Source of the DNA: an uncultured Desulfosporosinus sp.
Lineage (GTDB): Bacteria > Bacillota > Desulfitobacteriia > Desulfitobacteriales > Desulfitobacteriaceae
Direction: 5' to 3'
Length of the DNA stretch: 59,172 bases
Assembly (NCBI GenBank): GCA_927405585.1
Contig: CAKMJS010000031.1
Location: 1 to 59,172, forward strand
Of the stretch, positions 17,730-26,135 are shown piece after piece. A program made the position numbers and the translations under genes. A model generated the notes under the pieces. It searched no databases. It saw only the letters and a program-made list of their open reading frames with translations, and was not told the DNA's origin. Numbering within the stretch: the stretch's first letter is position 1; each line of letters starts with the position of its first letter.

Positions 17730-18851
17730 ATGCCGAATGCCATAGGAATTATTTTCGCTAATAGCGGATATGCCATCTTACAAGGACTTGCAGAAGAACG
17801 CCCAATAGCTGCTGTTCCCTTTGGAGGAAGATATCGAATTCTTGATTTCGCATTGTCGAGTATGGTTAATTCTGGTATTAGAACAATAGGATTAGTTACA
17901 CCTCACCAATACCGGCCCCTCCTCGATCATTTAGGGGCAGGCAAAGACTGGTTTTTGGATCGAAAAGCCGGTGGTTTATTTATACTGCCAGGAGTGATGC
18001 ATAGTTTGGCAGGAAACAGCCATACATTTTGTATCAAGGATTTACAGCACAATATGGAGTTTTTACAGAAAGATTCTGTCGAAAATGTTGTGATCAGCTG
18101 CGGTGATCAAATATTTAATATGAATATGATGAATGCGTTAGATGTACATGAAGAGAAGCAAGCAGACGTTACCTTGATCTACAAAGAAAATGATAACATC
18201 GACGATCTAACTGATGAGGTATTTCTAGAATTGGACGAGAGTCAGAGAGTGTCAAGTATTCGAGACCAAAAAGGACTGGAGTGGTCAGAGTCCGATCGTC
18301 CTCATTATGTGAATATGTTAATTATTCGACGTCCACTATTATTGGATATTGTTGAGAAATATAGTTCTTTCGGGTGTATGAGTTTGATTAATATTTTAAC
18401 CAAAAATTTGGACGTCCTTAAAATCTATGGTAGTGCCACACGTTCAGTGATACGCACAATTCGTACGATTAATGATTACTTTGATCAAAGTATGGAGCTC
18501 CTGGACCAAGAAGTTCGAGAAAGACTTTGGTTGGGTGCCGATCGAATTCATACAAAAATCGTGGATAATCCCCCTACTCAATATACTTCAAAGGCAAAAG
18601 TTCATAATTCTTTGATCGCTAGCGGGTGCACTATCGCAGGAGAAGTACTTAACTCGATAATATTTAGAGGTGTGATACTTGAGAAAGGATGCAAAATAAA
18701 AAATAGCATCATCATGTCGAAATGTCATATTCATGAAAATGCTCAAATGGAATACGCCATTCTTGATAAAGCGGTGACGGTTCATGAAGGAAATGTCTTA
18801 AAAGGAAGATCGAGTAACCCCTTAGTTGTTCACAAAAGAACGGTAATCTAG
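17730..18851 (+). CDS. glgD: Glucose-1-phosphate adenylyltransferase, regulatory subunit GlgD
   Basis: This is a GlgC paralogue that forms a heterotetramer with GlgC and tunes its activity. The fold is retained (GGRYRILDFALSSMVNSGI, C-terminal hexapeptide repeats), but the GGxGxRL nucleotide loop is replaced by IFANSGYAILQGLAEERP, so it is unlikely to be catalytic on its own. The 373-residue length is typical. The order C-D-A with gaps of under 20 bases implies tight co-expression. Confidence 0.94.
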   Translation: MPNAIGIIFANSGYAILQGLAEERPIAAVPFGGRYRILDFALSSMVNSGIRTIGLVTPHQYRPLLDHLGAGKDWFLDRKAGGLFILPGVMHSLAGNSHTFCIKDLQHNMEFLQKDSVENVVISCGDQIFNMNMMNALDVHEEKQADVTLIYKENDNIDDLTDEVFLELDESQRVSSIRDQKGLEWSESDRPHYVNMLIIRRPLLLDIVEKYSSFGCMSLINILTKNLDVLKIYGSATRSVIRTIRTINDYFDQSMELLDQEVRERLWLGADRIHTKIVDNPPTQYTSKAKVHNSLIASGCTIAGEVLNSIIFRGVILEKGCKIKNSIIMSKCHIHENAQMEYAILDKAVTVHEGNVLKGRSSNPLVVHKRTVI

Positions 18852-18870
18852 ACCTGAAAGGCGGGAGAAT

Positions 18871-20310
18871 ATGAAACTTGTTTTTGTGACTTCTGAAGCG
18901 GGTCCATTTCTTAAAACAGGTGGTTTGGGAGATGTTGTTGGCTCTTTAGCTACCTTTTTGCATAAACAGGGTATTGACGTACGTGTTATTATGCCGAAAT
19001 ACAGCACGATTGCTGAGCATTTTCTAAAAGAGTTTGTACATATCGCCCATTTTGACGTCCCAGTTGCTTGGCGTAAACAATATTGTGGTTTGGAAGAAAT
19101 CGTTTATCATGGGGTTCAATATTATTTTATTGACAATGAGTACTATTTTTCACGACTAGGTTTATATGGAGAAGTTGATGATGCGGAACGATTTGCTTTC
19201 TTTTCAAGAGCAGCTCTCGAAAGTTTAATCCACATACCTGGGTTTAAACCGGATATCTTGCATTGTCATGATTGGCATACAGCTTTAATCCCGCTGATGC
19301 TTAAAGCGTTTTATAATCGAGAGCCGTTATATTATCCGATAAAAACAATTTTTACAATCCATAACCTTAACTATCAGGGGGTTTTTCCGAAGGAAGTACT
19401 TAGCGATATTTTAGGGCTTGGCATGGAGTATTTTACTGAAGACACCTTGGAATTTTATGGCTCTGTCAATTTTATGAAAGCAGCGCTGGTATATGCAGAG
19501 CAGATTACGACAGTGAGTCCAACCTATGCACAGGAGATCAAATTTCCTTATTACGGAGAAAAGCTTGAGGGACTTTTATGTAAAAGAACTAATTCCCTTT
19601 CGGGCATCCTCAATGGCATTGATTATGATATTTATAATCCAAGTTTGGACCCTTATCTTTTCAAAACATTTGATAATTCTTCTTTGGCTAAAGAAGAGAA
19701 CAAACAGCACTTACAAAGGATTTTGGGACTTCCAGTTATAGGAGATAGGGCAATACTGGGAATGGTCTCTAGACTCTCCGTTCAGAAAGGTATAGATCTC
19801 CTTGCTCACGTAATGGAAGAACTTTTAGAGTTAGATGTTCAAATGGTTATCCTCGGTTCTGGAGAAATACAATATGAAGAAATGCTACGTTATTTCTCCT
19901 CTAAATATCCAGAGAAGTTTGCCAATCGAGTTGAATTCTCGGATGAATTAGCGCATCAAATTTATGCAGGTGCAGATATGTTGTTGATGCCCTCACGTTT
20001 TGAACCCTGTGGTATTTCGCAAATGATCGCCATGCGTTATGGCACGATTCCAATTGTAAGGGAAACTGGTGGATTAAAAGATACAGTCAAGAACTATAAT
20101 GAAGTCTCCGGTGAAGGAAATGGATTTAGTTTTATTGATTATAATGCCCATGAATTTCTGTTTTCTGTACAACGGTCAGTTAAAATATTCCAAAAAGATA
20201 AGTTGGCTTGGAACAACATATGTCTGAATGCAATGAACAGTGATTATAGTTGGTATCAATCCGCAAAGGCTTACATTAAAATCTATGAGTCTTTAATATC
20301 CTTGCGCTGA
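18871..20310 (+). CDS. glgA: Glycogen synthase (ADP-glucose dependent, GT5)
   Basis: It transfers glucose from ADP-glucose to the non-reducing end of alpha-1,4-glucan. The GT5 fingerprint KTGGLGDV is at residues 15-22, with HCHDWHTALIPL, TIHNLNYQG and the C-terminal PSRFEPCGISQMIAMRYG also present. Length is 479 residues, as expected. The ribosome site is GGCGGGAG. It is the last gene of the operon and is followed by a long hairpin. No branching enzyme (glgB) is present in the operon or elsewhere in the window. Confidence 0.96.
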   Translation: MKLVFVTSEAGPFLKTGGLGDVVGSLATFLHKQGIDVRVIMPKYSTIAEHFLKEFVHIAHFDVPVAWRKQYCGLEEIVYHGVQYYFIDNEYYFSRLGLYGEVDDAERFAFFSRAALESLIHIPGFKPDILHCHDWHTALIPLMLKAFYNREPLYYPIKTIFTIHNLNYQGVFPKEVLSDILGLGMEYFTEDTLEFYGSVNFMKAALVYAEQITTVSPTYAQEIKFPYYGEKLEGLLCKRTNSLSGILNGIDYDIYNPSLDPYLFKTFDNSSLAKEENKQHLQRILGLPVIGDRAILGMVSRLSVQKGIDLLAHVMEELLELDVQMVILGSGEIQYEEMLRYFSSKYPEKFANRVEFSDELAHQIYAGADMLLMPSRFEPCGISQMIAMRYGTIPIVRETGGLKDTVKNYNEVSGEGNGFSFIDYNAHEFLFSVQRSVKIFQKDKLAWNNICLNAMNSDYSWYQSAKAYIKIYESLISLR

Positions 20311-20338
20311 TAAACTCGAGAGTGCGGTTTATATTCAT

Positions 20339-20395
20339 ATACAAGGTCAATATTCAGCATACCACTACAGGGTATGGTAAATATTGACCTTGTAT
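20339..20395 (+). terminator. Long hairpin ending the glycogen operon
   Basis: ATACAAGGTCAATATT (20339-20354) pairs with AATATTGACCTTGTAT (20380-20395), and a small inner hairpin CATACC/GGTATG lies in the loop. The T-run is weak (TATTATTC). Confidence 0.7.
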
Positions 20396-20455
20396 TATTC
20401 TAATTTATGTGTTAAATTTCAAAGGAAATAATTAATACCTATAGGGGGTACTAGT

Positions 20456-21511
20456 ATGAATAATATATCGCGTAGAACATTTTTCAAGAGAACCACTGCA
20501 GCTGGAATTTTAGGGGTGCTTTCAGTAACTGGTCTGAACAAGCCTGTTCATGCCGCAGGACTTAGTAATGGAAAATTGGGTACCTTAATTGATTTAACAG
20601 AGTGTGACGGTTGTAAAAGTTATGGTACACCACTTTGTGTTTTAGCATGTGGTAAACACAATCAAGAAAGATTTCCAGAACCTAAAAAGCCTCTGAAAAA
20701 TTATTGGCCGCAAAAGAAAGTAGAAGACTGGTCTAACAAACGAGATATTAAAAGTCGCTTGACTCCATACAATTGGACTTTTGTTGACCATGTCAATGTC
20801 GAACATAATGGGGTTCAACATGAGATCAATGTTCCACGACGTTGTATGCACTGTGATAATCCAACTTGTTCAAAACTATGTCCCTTTAGTGCAATCACTA
20901 AAGATCAATCGGGTGCCGTGTCCATTGACGATGAGTTATGCTTTGGAGGGGCTAAATGTCGTGACGTATGTCCTTGGGGAATTCCTCAGCGACAAGCTGG
21001 AGTTGGAATCTACCTCGATATCGCTCCTGATTTAGCCGGTGGTGGAGTCATGTACAAATGCGATATGTGCGTTGACCTTCTAGATGAAGGTATACAACCC
21101 GCTTGTGTGAGCAATTGTCCGAAGGGTGCAATCTCGATTGGACCTCGAGATGACGTTAGAAAACTAGCCTATAAAAAGGCCAAAGAAATAAGCGGATATG
21201 TTTACGGAGATAAAGAAAACGGAGGGACTCCAACTTTGTACATTTCGGCCGTACCCTTCGGAAAAATTGATGCTGCGATTAAAGCAGATAAAGCAAGTAA
21301 AAAGGATACTGCCCCAGGGCGTCCAGGAATGCCTGTGAATGTCGAAAATTACCTCTCTACGGGAAAGGGAATGTTCTTGAGTGCGGTAATGGCTCCAGTA
21401 GCTGGAGCAGCAGTTGCTGGAATAACGGCATATCGGACGATAAAAGGGGATAAAGCTAAACGAATTCAAAACATCAAGAACGATCAAAAAGGGGAGAATA
21501 TTCATGACTAA
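20456..21511 (+). CDS. Tat-exported multi-cluster ferredoxin, FdhB/FdnH-like
   Basis: A 351-residue Fe-S protein with a twin-arginine signal (SRRTFFKR at residues 5-12, hydrophobic core, cleavage near HAA). Four Cys groups follow: CDGCKSYGTPLCVLAC, CMHCDNPTCSKLCP, CFGGAKCRDVCP and CDMC with PACVSNCP. This is the four-cluster plan of formate dehydrogenase beta subunits and related electron-transfer subunits. The third group has Gly in place of its second Cys, leaving 15 of 16 expected ligands. A hydrophobic segment near residues 300-320 could anchor it. The cytochrome b gene overlaps its end by 8 bases. No molybdopterin catalytic subunit is adjacent. Confidence 0.85.
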   Translation: MNNISRRTFFKRTTAAGILGVLSVTGLNKPVHAAGLSNGKLGTLIDLTECDGCKSYGTPLCVLACGKHNQERFPEPKKPLKNYWPQKKVEDWSNKRDIKSRLTPYNWTFVDHVNVEHNGVQHEINVPRRCMHCDNPTCSKLCPFSAITKDQSGAVSIDDELCFGGAKCRDVCPWGIPQRQAGVGIYLDIAPDLAGGGVMYKCDMCVDLLDEGIQPACVSNCPKGAISIGPRDDVRKLAYKKAKEISGYVYGDKENGGTPTLYISAVPFGKIDAAIKADKASKKDTAPGRPGMPVNVENYLSTGKGMFLSAVMAPVAGAAVAGITAYRTIKGDKAKRIQNIKNDQKGENIHD

Positions 21512-22289
21512 GCAATTGAACAACCCAAAGCAGAGTAAAATTTTAAGACAAAGCGTTACCAATCGATTTGTTCACTGGACTACAGCACTCTCAGTCTTGT
21601 TGCTAATTATTACTGGCTTAGGGCAACTTCCTCTGTACACTCGGTACAATGTTACAAAATTACCCGGTGCTGAATGGCTAGGTGATTATTTCATTACCAT
21701 TAACCTTCATTACTTGGGTGCAATGGGGCTAATATTTGCTGCATCGTTCCATATTGTGTTTGCATTCTCTCGCCGAGAGTTTGATATTTTCCCGCGTAAG
21801 GGAGATATGAAAGAATCCTATCTGATTATTAAAGCAATGTTGACTAAAGGCAAAGAGCCAGCTTCGGATAAATACTTGGCCGAACAACGTGTAGCTTATC
21901 TCTTTATAGGACTATCTCTTCTCCTCTTGATCGTTACTGGAATTATTAAGACCCTGAAGAACGTCCCGGGTGTTGAGCTTTCACACTCTCTTCTGTATTG
22001 GAACACGGCATTGCATAACGTTGGTACAGGTTTAATATTTTTTGGAGTTATTGGGCACTTAGCAGCATTTTTGCTTAAGGAAAACCGCCCACTACTTCCT
22101 GGAATGTTCACAGGATCAATTAGCAGGGAGTATGTCAAACATCGTCATAGTCTTTGGTATACGATGCTCATTCGTAGTAACGAAATATGCGAAAACAAGC
22201 TCGAGGAATCTATAACCTATCCTAGTGGGGCTAATCCCGCACACGTGATCCGTAACCATTCGGATGTTGGTAAAGCTTCTTCTCTGTAA
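21504..22289 (+). CDS. Cytochrome b subunit, FdhC/FdnI-like
   Basis: A 261-residue membrane cytochrome of the formate dehydrogenase gamma type, which passes electrons between a periplasmic-side Fe-S subunit and the quinone pool. It has about four helices. Candidate haem His residues are in RFVHWTTALS, NLHYLGAMG, SFHIVFAFSRRE, TALHNVGTG and VIGHLAAF. The start codon lies inside the ferredoxin gene, so the two are translationally coupled and should form one complex. A terminator follows directly, so the operon contains only these two genes. Confidence 0.87.
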   Translation: MTKQLNNPKQSKILRQSVTNRFVHWTTALSVLLLIITGLGQLPLYTRYNVTKLPGAEWLGDYFITINLHYLGAMGLIFAASFHIVFAFSRREFDIFPRKGDMKESYLIIKAMLTKGKEPASDKYLAEQRVAYLFIGLSLLLLIVTGIIKTLKNVPGVELSHSLLYWNTALHNVGTGLIFFGVIGHLAAFLLKENRPLLPGMFTGSISREYVKHRHSLWYTMLIRSNEICENKLEESITYPSGANPAHVIRNHSDVGKASSL

Positions 22290-22297
22290 TAATTAGT

Positions 22298-22336
22298 AAA
22301 GCTCCTCACAGAAAATTGTGGGGAGTTTCTTTTTTT
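22298..22336 (+). terminator. Terminator after the ferredoxin/cytochrome b pair
   Basis: AAGCTCCTCACA pairs with TGTGGGGAGTTT around a GAAAAT-type loop and is followed by CTTTTTTT. Confidence 0.85.
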
Positions 22337-22437
22337 ATAACCTATATTATCTTGCTTAATTTAATTCAGTTCGCCAAGAGGAAAGTTATAAGACATGCTT
22401 GCATATAGTTAGTTAGCATTGTTGGGGAGGAATCTAA

Positions 22438-23163
22438 GTGGAATTAATGTATACTTTGCCTGCTGTAATTGGTCTGGGGGCCCTTCATTCACTAGAACCT
22501 GGTCATGGTAAAGGAATTATTACTGCATATCTAATTTCTTCGGGCGCCAAAATCAAAGACGCCATCACGATAGGTTTGATTGCCGCTTTAGCACATACTC
22601 TCTCAATTACGTTGATAGCCATTTCTGCTTCGTCAGCTGTTAAGTTAATTGTACCCGAAAATCTTATTCACTGGTTTCAACTAGTTTCTGGAATTATCGT
22701 TATTTACATTGGGCTTAATATTATTACGCAAAGATTCTTTGACTATCTAGAGACTAAACAAACCAATAAGAGGGTAAATGACATTAATCCTTGTACGAGT
22801 CATTGTAAACATCATCACTCGGAGTCACATTCGGTTCCTTCCTCACGTTCAAATCTATTCTTAACAGGTTTTTTTACTGGCATTATCCCTTGCCCAAGCG
22901 CCTTAGCAATTTTACTTGCCGCGATTTCAGCCGATAAGATTCCCCTAGGGTTAGGACTAGTGGGTGCCTTTTCGATCGGCGGTGCTATTACAATGGTCAC
23001 AATTGCAGTATTTGTGGTGAGGGCAAGTCATACTATGAAAAAACTAGAACGATGGCAGGTTGTAAATCGTTTGGCCATTGTCTCCTCTTTTATAATTATC
23101 TTTCTGGGTGGGGCTGTAATCTTTCAATCTCTAGGTCGGATTGGGATAGCAGCCGGGTTCTAA
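22438..23163 (+). CDS. NicO-family nickel/cobalt transporter (RcnA-like)
   Basis: A 241-residue membrane protein with about six helices. The first helix carries GALHSLEPGHGKGIITAY, the HxxxxxHG-type metal motif of the NicO/RcnA group. A cytoplasmic or external loop near residues 120-135 is rich in Cys and His (CTSHCKHHHSESH), and the second half carries FTGIIPCPSALAILL. Relatives export nickel and cobalt (RcnA) or take them up. It is about 2 kb upstream of the corrinoid genes, so a cobalt role is attractive but unproven; there is no riboswitch in front of it. The GTG start has a GGGGAGG ribosome site. Confidence 0.8.
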   Translation: MELMYTLPAVIGLGALHSLEPGHGKGIITAYLISSGAKIKDAITIGLIAALAHTLSITLIAISASSAVKLIVPENLIHWFQLVSGIIVIYIGLNIITQRFFDYLETKQTNKRVNDINPCTSHCKHHHSESHSVPSSRSNLFLTGFFTGIIPCPSALAILLAAISADKIPLGLGLVGAFSIGGAITMVTIAVFVVRASHTMKKLERWQVVNRLAIVSSFIIIFLGGAVIFQSLGRIGIAAGF

Positions 23164-23279
23164 TATTTGACATCAGAAGAATTTAATGTAATATTAACAT
23201 TATTGGATTATTTGAAATCGAGATTCACTTATGAAGAATAATAAGTTTCTCAAGTAATAGGAAATTGGGGCGAGAAGAT

Positions 23280-23846
23280 TTGAAAAAATTTATTGGAATT
23301 TTTCTAAAGGGGCTCTTAGTTCTAACTCCTGTAGTCATTACATTTTATATATTGTATAAAATGTTCTTAATAACGGACGGACTATTTAAAGGCGTGCTCG
23401 AGAGGGCTGGTTTGTATTTTCCTGGTTTCGGAGTGATTGTTACCCTTACCACGATCTTTTTAGTTGGTTTACTAGCATCTAACTGGTTGACGAGTCGATT
23501 ACTAAATTATTTGGACAAGATGATTATCAAAGTGCCGCTTCTCGGTAGTATCTATGGAATTATTAAAGACACCGTGAGTTCCTTTTCAGCCAATAAAAAG
23601 GGCTTTTCTCGTTTAGTCTTAGTCAATATGTCTGATGAGCTTAAGCTTTTGGGATTTCTCACAAATGACGAAGAAAGCGCCTTTATTCCAAAAGGTTACG
23701 TGGCAGTTTATTTAATGCAGTCAATGCAATGGGCAGGCAATCTGATCCTTGTACCGGAAGAGAAAGTTCAACAACTCGAAGTTTCCTCCGAAGAAGCTTT
23801 AAAATTTATTGCTTCCGCTGGACTATTAAGCAAAAAAGGCGAATAA
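23280..23846 (+). CDS. DUF502 membrane protein
   Basis: A 188-residue protein with two N-terminal hydrophobic segments (about residues 5-27 and 43-65) and the DUF502 core IKVPLLGSIYGIIKDTV, followed by LVNMSDELKLLGFLT. Function is not established; plant relatives (LCV-like) are membrane proteins. The open frame begins with TTG at 23265, but GGGGCG at 23267-23272 is better placed for the TTG at 23280, which gives the natural start MKKFIGIF. A terminator follows. Confidence 0.85.
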   Translation: MKKFIGIFLKGLLVLTPVVITFYILYKMFLITDGLFKGVLERAGLYFPGFGVIVTLTTIFLVGLLASNWLTSRLLNYLDKMIIKVPLLGSIYGIIKDTVSSFSANKKGFSRLVLVNMSDELKLLGFLTNDEESAFIPKGYVAVYLMQSMQWAGNLILVPEEKVQQLEVSSEEALKFIASAGLLSKKGE

Positions 23847-23860
23847 TCCAGTTATTAAAA

Positions 23861-23904
23861 AATAATTGCAAGGCGTACCTGATAGGATAAGCCTTGCAAT
23901 TATT
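23861..23904. terminator. Terminator after the DUF502 gene
   Basis: A 14-bp stem, AATAATTGCAAGGC with GCCTTGCAATTATT, has T-rich sequence on the right side and A-rich sequence on the left. It could serve both the DUF502 gene and the convergent DUF1540 gene. Confidence 0.85.
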
Positions 23905-23913
23905 TTATAGAGA

Positions 23914-24087
23914 TTAGATATTGACAAAAGTGACACAGTCTGTCATTTCCGTATTACTAGCATTGGGTGATTGAATTTCAATTTTTTCAGCGTGACAATG
24001 ATCACCTGAGCCATAGTAGTAACAGGTATTAACTAAGCATTTTACACCACTATTTTGATGCTGCATTTTTTTGATTCGTCCATCCAT
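23914..24087 (-). CDS. DUF1540 mini-protein, copy 1
   Basis: A 57-residue protein read on the minus strand, with AGGAGGATTTTGA just before the ATG. The core GVKCLVNTCYYYGSGDHCHA carries three Cys and a His, followed by KIEIQSPNAS and a last Cys in TDCVTF, the DUF1540 pattern of a small metal-binding unit. It is closely similar to the next gene upstream on the same strand (24212-24382). The function is unknown; DUF1540 proteins occur mainly in spore-forming Firmicutes. Confidence 0.85.
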   Translation of the reverse strand: MDGRIKKMQHQNSGVKCLVNTCYYYGSGDHCHAEKIEIQSPNASNTEMTDCVTFVNI

Positions 24088-24107
24088 TCAAAATCCTCCT
24101 ACTCTAT

Positions 24108-24140
24108 AAGGCTTGTCTCACGGGACAAGCCTTATATTTT
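24108..24140 (+). terminator. Hairpin between the two DUF1540 genes
   Basis: AAGGCTTGTC pairs with GACAAGCCTT around a six-base loop and is followed on the plus strand by ATATTTTTG. The T-run is on the plus side, opposite to the direction of the flanking genes, so on the minus strand it would be a hairpin without a T-run and may act only as a partial terminator or processing site. Confidence 0.55.
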
Positions 24141-24211
24141 TGTTGTTAATCTCAAACCGTTTTATTGTTACAACGTTTAATGGTTTAATAGTTTAAGTTC
24201 TAGTCAATTAA

Positions 24212-24382
24212 TTACTCTGGTAGAAAAGTGGCACAGTCTGTCATTTCGGTGGTACTAGCGTTAGGGGATTGAACTTCGATCATTTCTGCATGGCAATGGT
24301 CGCCTGAGCCATAGTAATGACAGGTGTTAACTACGCATTTGATACCAGTGTTAGGTGAGGGCATTTTTTTGGTGTGTGGCAT
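24212..24382 (-). CDS. DUF1540 mini-protein, copy 2
   Basis: A 56-residue protein read on the minus strand with GGAGGAGA upstream of the ATG. It has the same core as copy 1, GIKCVVNTCHYYGSGDHCHA, then MIEVQSPNAS and TEMTDCATF. Differences are concentrated at the two ends, which suggests a tandem duplication with the metal-binding core conserved. It is the upstream copy, so a promoter to its right would serve both genes. Confidence 0.85.
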   Translation of the reverse strand: MPHTKKMPSPNTGIKCVVNTCHYYGSGDHCHAEMIEVQSPNASTTEMTDCATFLPE

Positions 24383-24593
24383 TTTGCAATCTCCTCCTTA
24401 AATTGAATTCTAATTTATAATCTCCAAATAAATAAATAATATGAATCATGATTTGCAATTTTCACTTCATCTCTTCCAACAATTTCTGTGAAGATAGGTT
24501 ATACGAAAAATTCATAACTGTATGATATAATTCAATTATAATAATATTCATGACGTTTTGTACCTTGAGTCAACGAAAGGAATGGTAATAAAG

Positions 24594-24989
24594 ATGGATA
24601 TAGATAAACTTGGGAAAAATGAATTGGCACCCTATAAAGTAAAAGCTAATGAGTATATCAAAGATAAGAAAAAATCATTAAACCTTCTTAACGAAGCACT
24701 GCAAAAGGCTAATACTCACCGTGGTACATTGGGTCAAACTTGGGAGAAGCTACAACTGTTATTTGAAGTGTTCAGAGATTGGATTAATGGCAACTATAAG
24801 GAAATGCCCACGCGCTCACTACTGATGATAGTATTAGGGATTATCTATTTCGTTTCTCCTGTGGATGGAATTTTCGATTATATTCCCTTTGCGGGGTTGG
24901 TCGATGATGCGGCAGTGGCTGGTTTTGTTATTTCTCAAGTTAGTGCTGAGCTAGAACAATACAAACTCTGGAAGCACAAGAACGACTAG
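24594..24989 (+). CDS. YkvA-like DUF1232 membrane protein
   Basis: A 131-residue protein. The C-terminal half is the DUF1232 unit: LMIVLGIIYFVSPVDGIFDYIPFAGLVDDAAVAGFV, given here by its key features SPVD, DYIP and DDAAV. The N-terminal half is charged and helical. The function is unknown. The frame extends back to 24558; the ATG codons at 24582 and 24594 are both poorly spaced from AAAGG at 24576-24580, so the start is uncertain. An extended -10 (TG at 24523-24524, TATAAT at 24526-24531) lies about 60 bases upstream. Confidence 0.8.
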   Translation: MDIDKLGKNELAPYKVKANEYIKDKKKSLNLLNEALQKANTHRGTLGQTWEKLQLLFEVFRDWINGNYKEMPTRSLLMIVLGIIYFVSPVDGIFDYIPFAGLVDDAAVAGFVISQVSAELEQYKLWKHKND

Positions 24990-25041
24990 TATAGTTGGAC
25001 AAGTCAATTGAGTGAGCAAAAACTTAAAGAGCGCTGGAATT

Positions 25042-25070
25042 TTAACTTGTAATCTTACGCCGCTTATATT
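25042..25070 (+). promoter_or_regulatory. Promoter for the first cobalamin riboswitch operon
   Basis: TTAACT (25042-25047) and TATATT (25065-25070) are spaced by 17 bases. Transcription would begin near 25077, about 20 bases before the riboswitch. Confidence 0.55.
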
Positions 25071-25096
25071 AAAATACAAATAACTCAATATTCGTT

Positions 25097-25252
25097 TTGT
25101 TACTGGTGCCCTTTTATTAGGGAGAATAGGGAACTGGGTGAGAATCCCGGACGGACCCACCACTGTAAAGAGGAGACTTATGCTTTAGCCACTGGGAAAC
25201 CGGGAAGGCGCATAGGATCGATGATTCTAAGTCAGGAGACCTGCCTGTAACG
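25097..25252 (+). promoter_or_regulatory. Cobalamin riboswitch 1
   Basis: The adenosylcobalamin-type aptamer core is visible: GGGAACTGGGTGAGAATCCC, then ACGGACCCACCACTGTAA, and the 3' box GTCAGGAGACCTGCCTG. The closing helix P1 can form between GTTAC (25099-25103) and GTAAC near 25247-25251. It lies upstream of cblS-cblT-ecfA-ecfT-cbiD and is followed by a long terminator, so ligand binding should stop transcription. Confidence 0.93.
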
Positions 25253-25273
25253 TATTAAGACATGGATTAAGGT

Positions 25274-25338
25274 AAGGTTCATGGTCAATTTTCTTTCCAA
25301 GCATTGCTTGGGAAGAAAATTGGCTATGAACCTTTTTT
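25274..25338 (+). terminator. Riboswitch 1 expression platform terminator
   Basis: A very long interrupted stem starts with AAGGTTCATGG and ends with CTATGAACCTT, followed by TTTTTG. It ends just 10 bases before the first coding start. This is the OFF-state terminator of the upstream riboswitch. Confidence 0.88.
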
Positions 25339-25348
25339 GTTTCTTTAA

Positions 25349-26122
25349 ATGTGGAAAGCAGGTGATTGGTTGGGATATCTTGGTCGTGATGTTGAGGTTG
25401 CTTCGATAAACCATACACAATATTTAGTGGCGTCCTGTGATTCCTGTGGTGCAATAGGTATGAAGGAATTAGATGTTTATAAAGTTCCATGGTTCTTTAC
25501 AGGAAAGTTGACAACTCGGGTTGCTTTGTTGGAAGTCCTCTCCACAGGAGCTGTACCACAGATGCTTACCGTGGCGATTTCAAATGAGCCATACCCGACA
25601 GGAGATGAACTATTGAAGGGGGTGACCGATGAACTAGAATGCGCAGGATTAAGAACGCTGCCTATGGCTATCAGCACTGAAAAAAATATGACAACAAAAC
25701 AAACCGCTCTCGGAATCAGTGTGATTGGGGTGGCTGATAAGAACAAGTTGCGAATAGGATCTACTCAACAAGGGGATGAGATCTATTGTTTAGGTTCTCC
25801 TAAAGTCGGATCTGAGCTCAACAATCCAGAGGATCCAGAAATTGTACAAGTAAAAGCTATTCAAATCCTCTTAGAAATTTCAACAATCCATGACATTATT
25901 CCTGTAGGGTCCAGAGGGATACGATTAGAAGCAGACCAACTTGCCTCTACTGTTAACAGCCGTTTGCGAGTTGATCTTACCTGCACCCTTGATTTAGATA
26001 AATCAGCAGGACCTTCTACTTGTCTTATTTTTTCATCTTTAACATCCCAGAACTTAGACCTGGTGTTATCCAGTTTTCCAAATTTACCGTTAACCAGAAT
26101 CGGCACATTATACAAGATATGA
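25349..26122 (+). CDS. cblS: Alpha-ribazole kinase CblS (AIR-synthase-like)
   Basis: A 257-residue protein of the AIR synthase (PurM-like) ATP-binding fold, recognised as CblS, which phosphorylates salvaged alpha-ribazole to alpha-ribazole phosphate for the lower loop of cobalamin. Family landmarks are YLVASCDSCGAIGMKELD, TRVALLEVLSTGAVP and TEKNMTTKQTALGISVIG. The adjacent gene is its usual partner CblT, and both are under a cobalamin riboswitch, which supports the call. The ATG at 25349 has no ribosome site because the terminator T-run precedes it; the in-frame TTG at 25370, four bases after AGGTGA, may be the true start. A generic AIR synthase relative is the alternative. Confidence 0.78.
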   Translation: MWKAGDWLGYLGRDVEVASINHTQYLVASCDSCGAIGMKELDVYKVPWFFTGKLTTRVALLEVLSTGAVPQMLTVAISNEPYPTGDELLKGVTDELECAGLRTLPMAISTEKNMTTKQTALGISVIGVADKNKLRIGSTQQGDEIYCLGSPKVGSELNNPEDPEIVQVKAIQILLEISTIHDIIPVGSRGIRLEADQLASTVNSRLRVDLTCTLDLDKSAGPSTCLIFSSLTSQNLDLVLSSFPNLPLTRIGTLYKI

Positions 26123-26135
26123 GGAGGAATACTCT

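Noticed and set aside
25227-25490. Minus-strand open frames over the first riboswitch and the start of cblS
   Set aside because: They overlap a clear cobalamin aptamer and terminator and the coding frame of cblS, lack a ribosome site, and show no family features.
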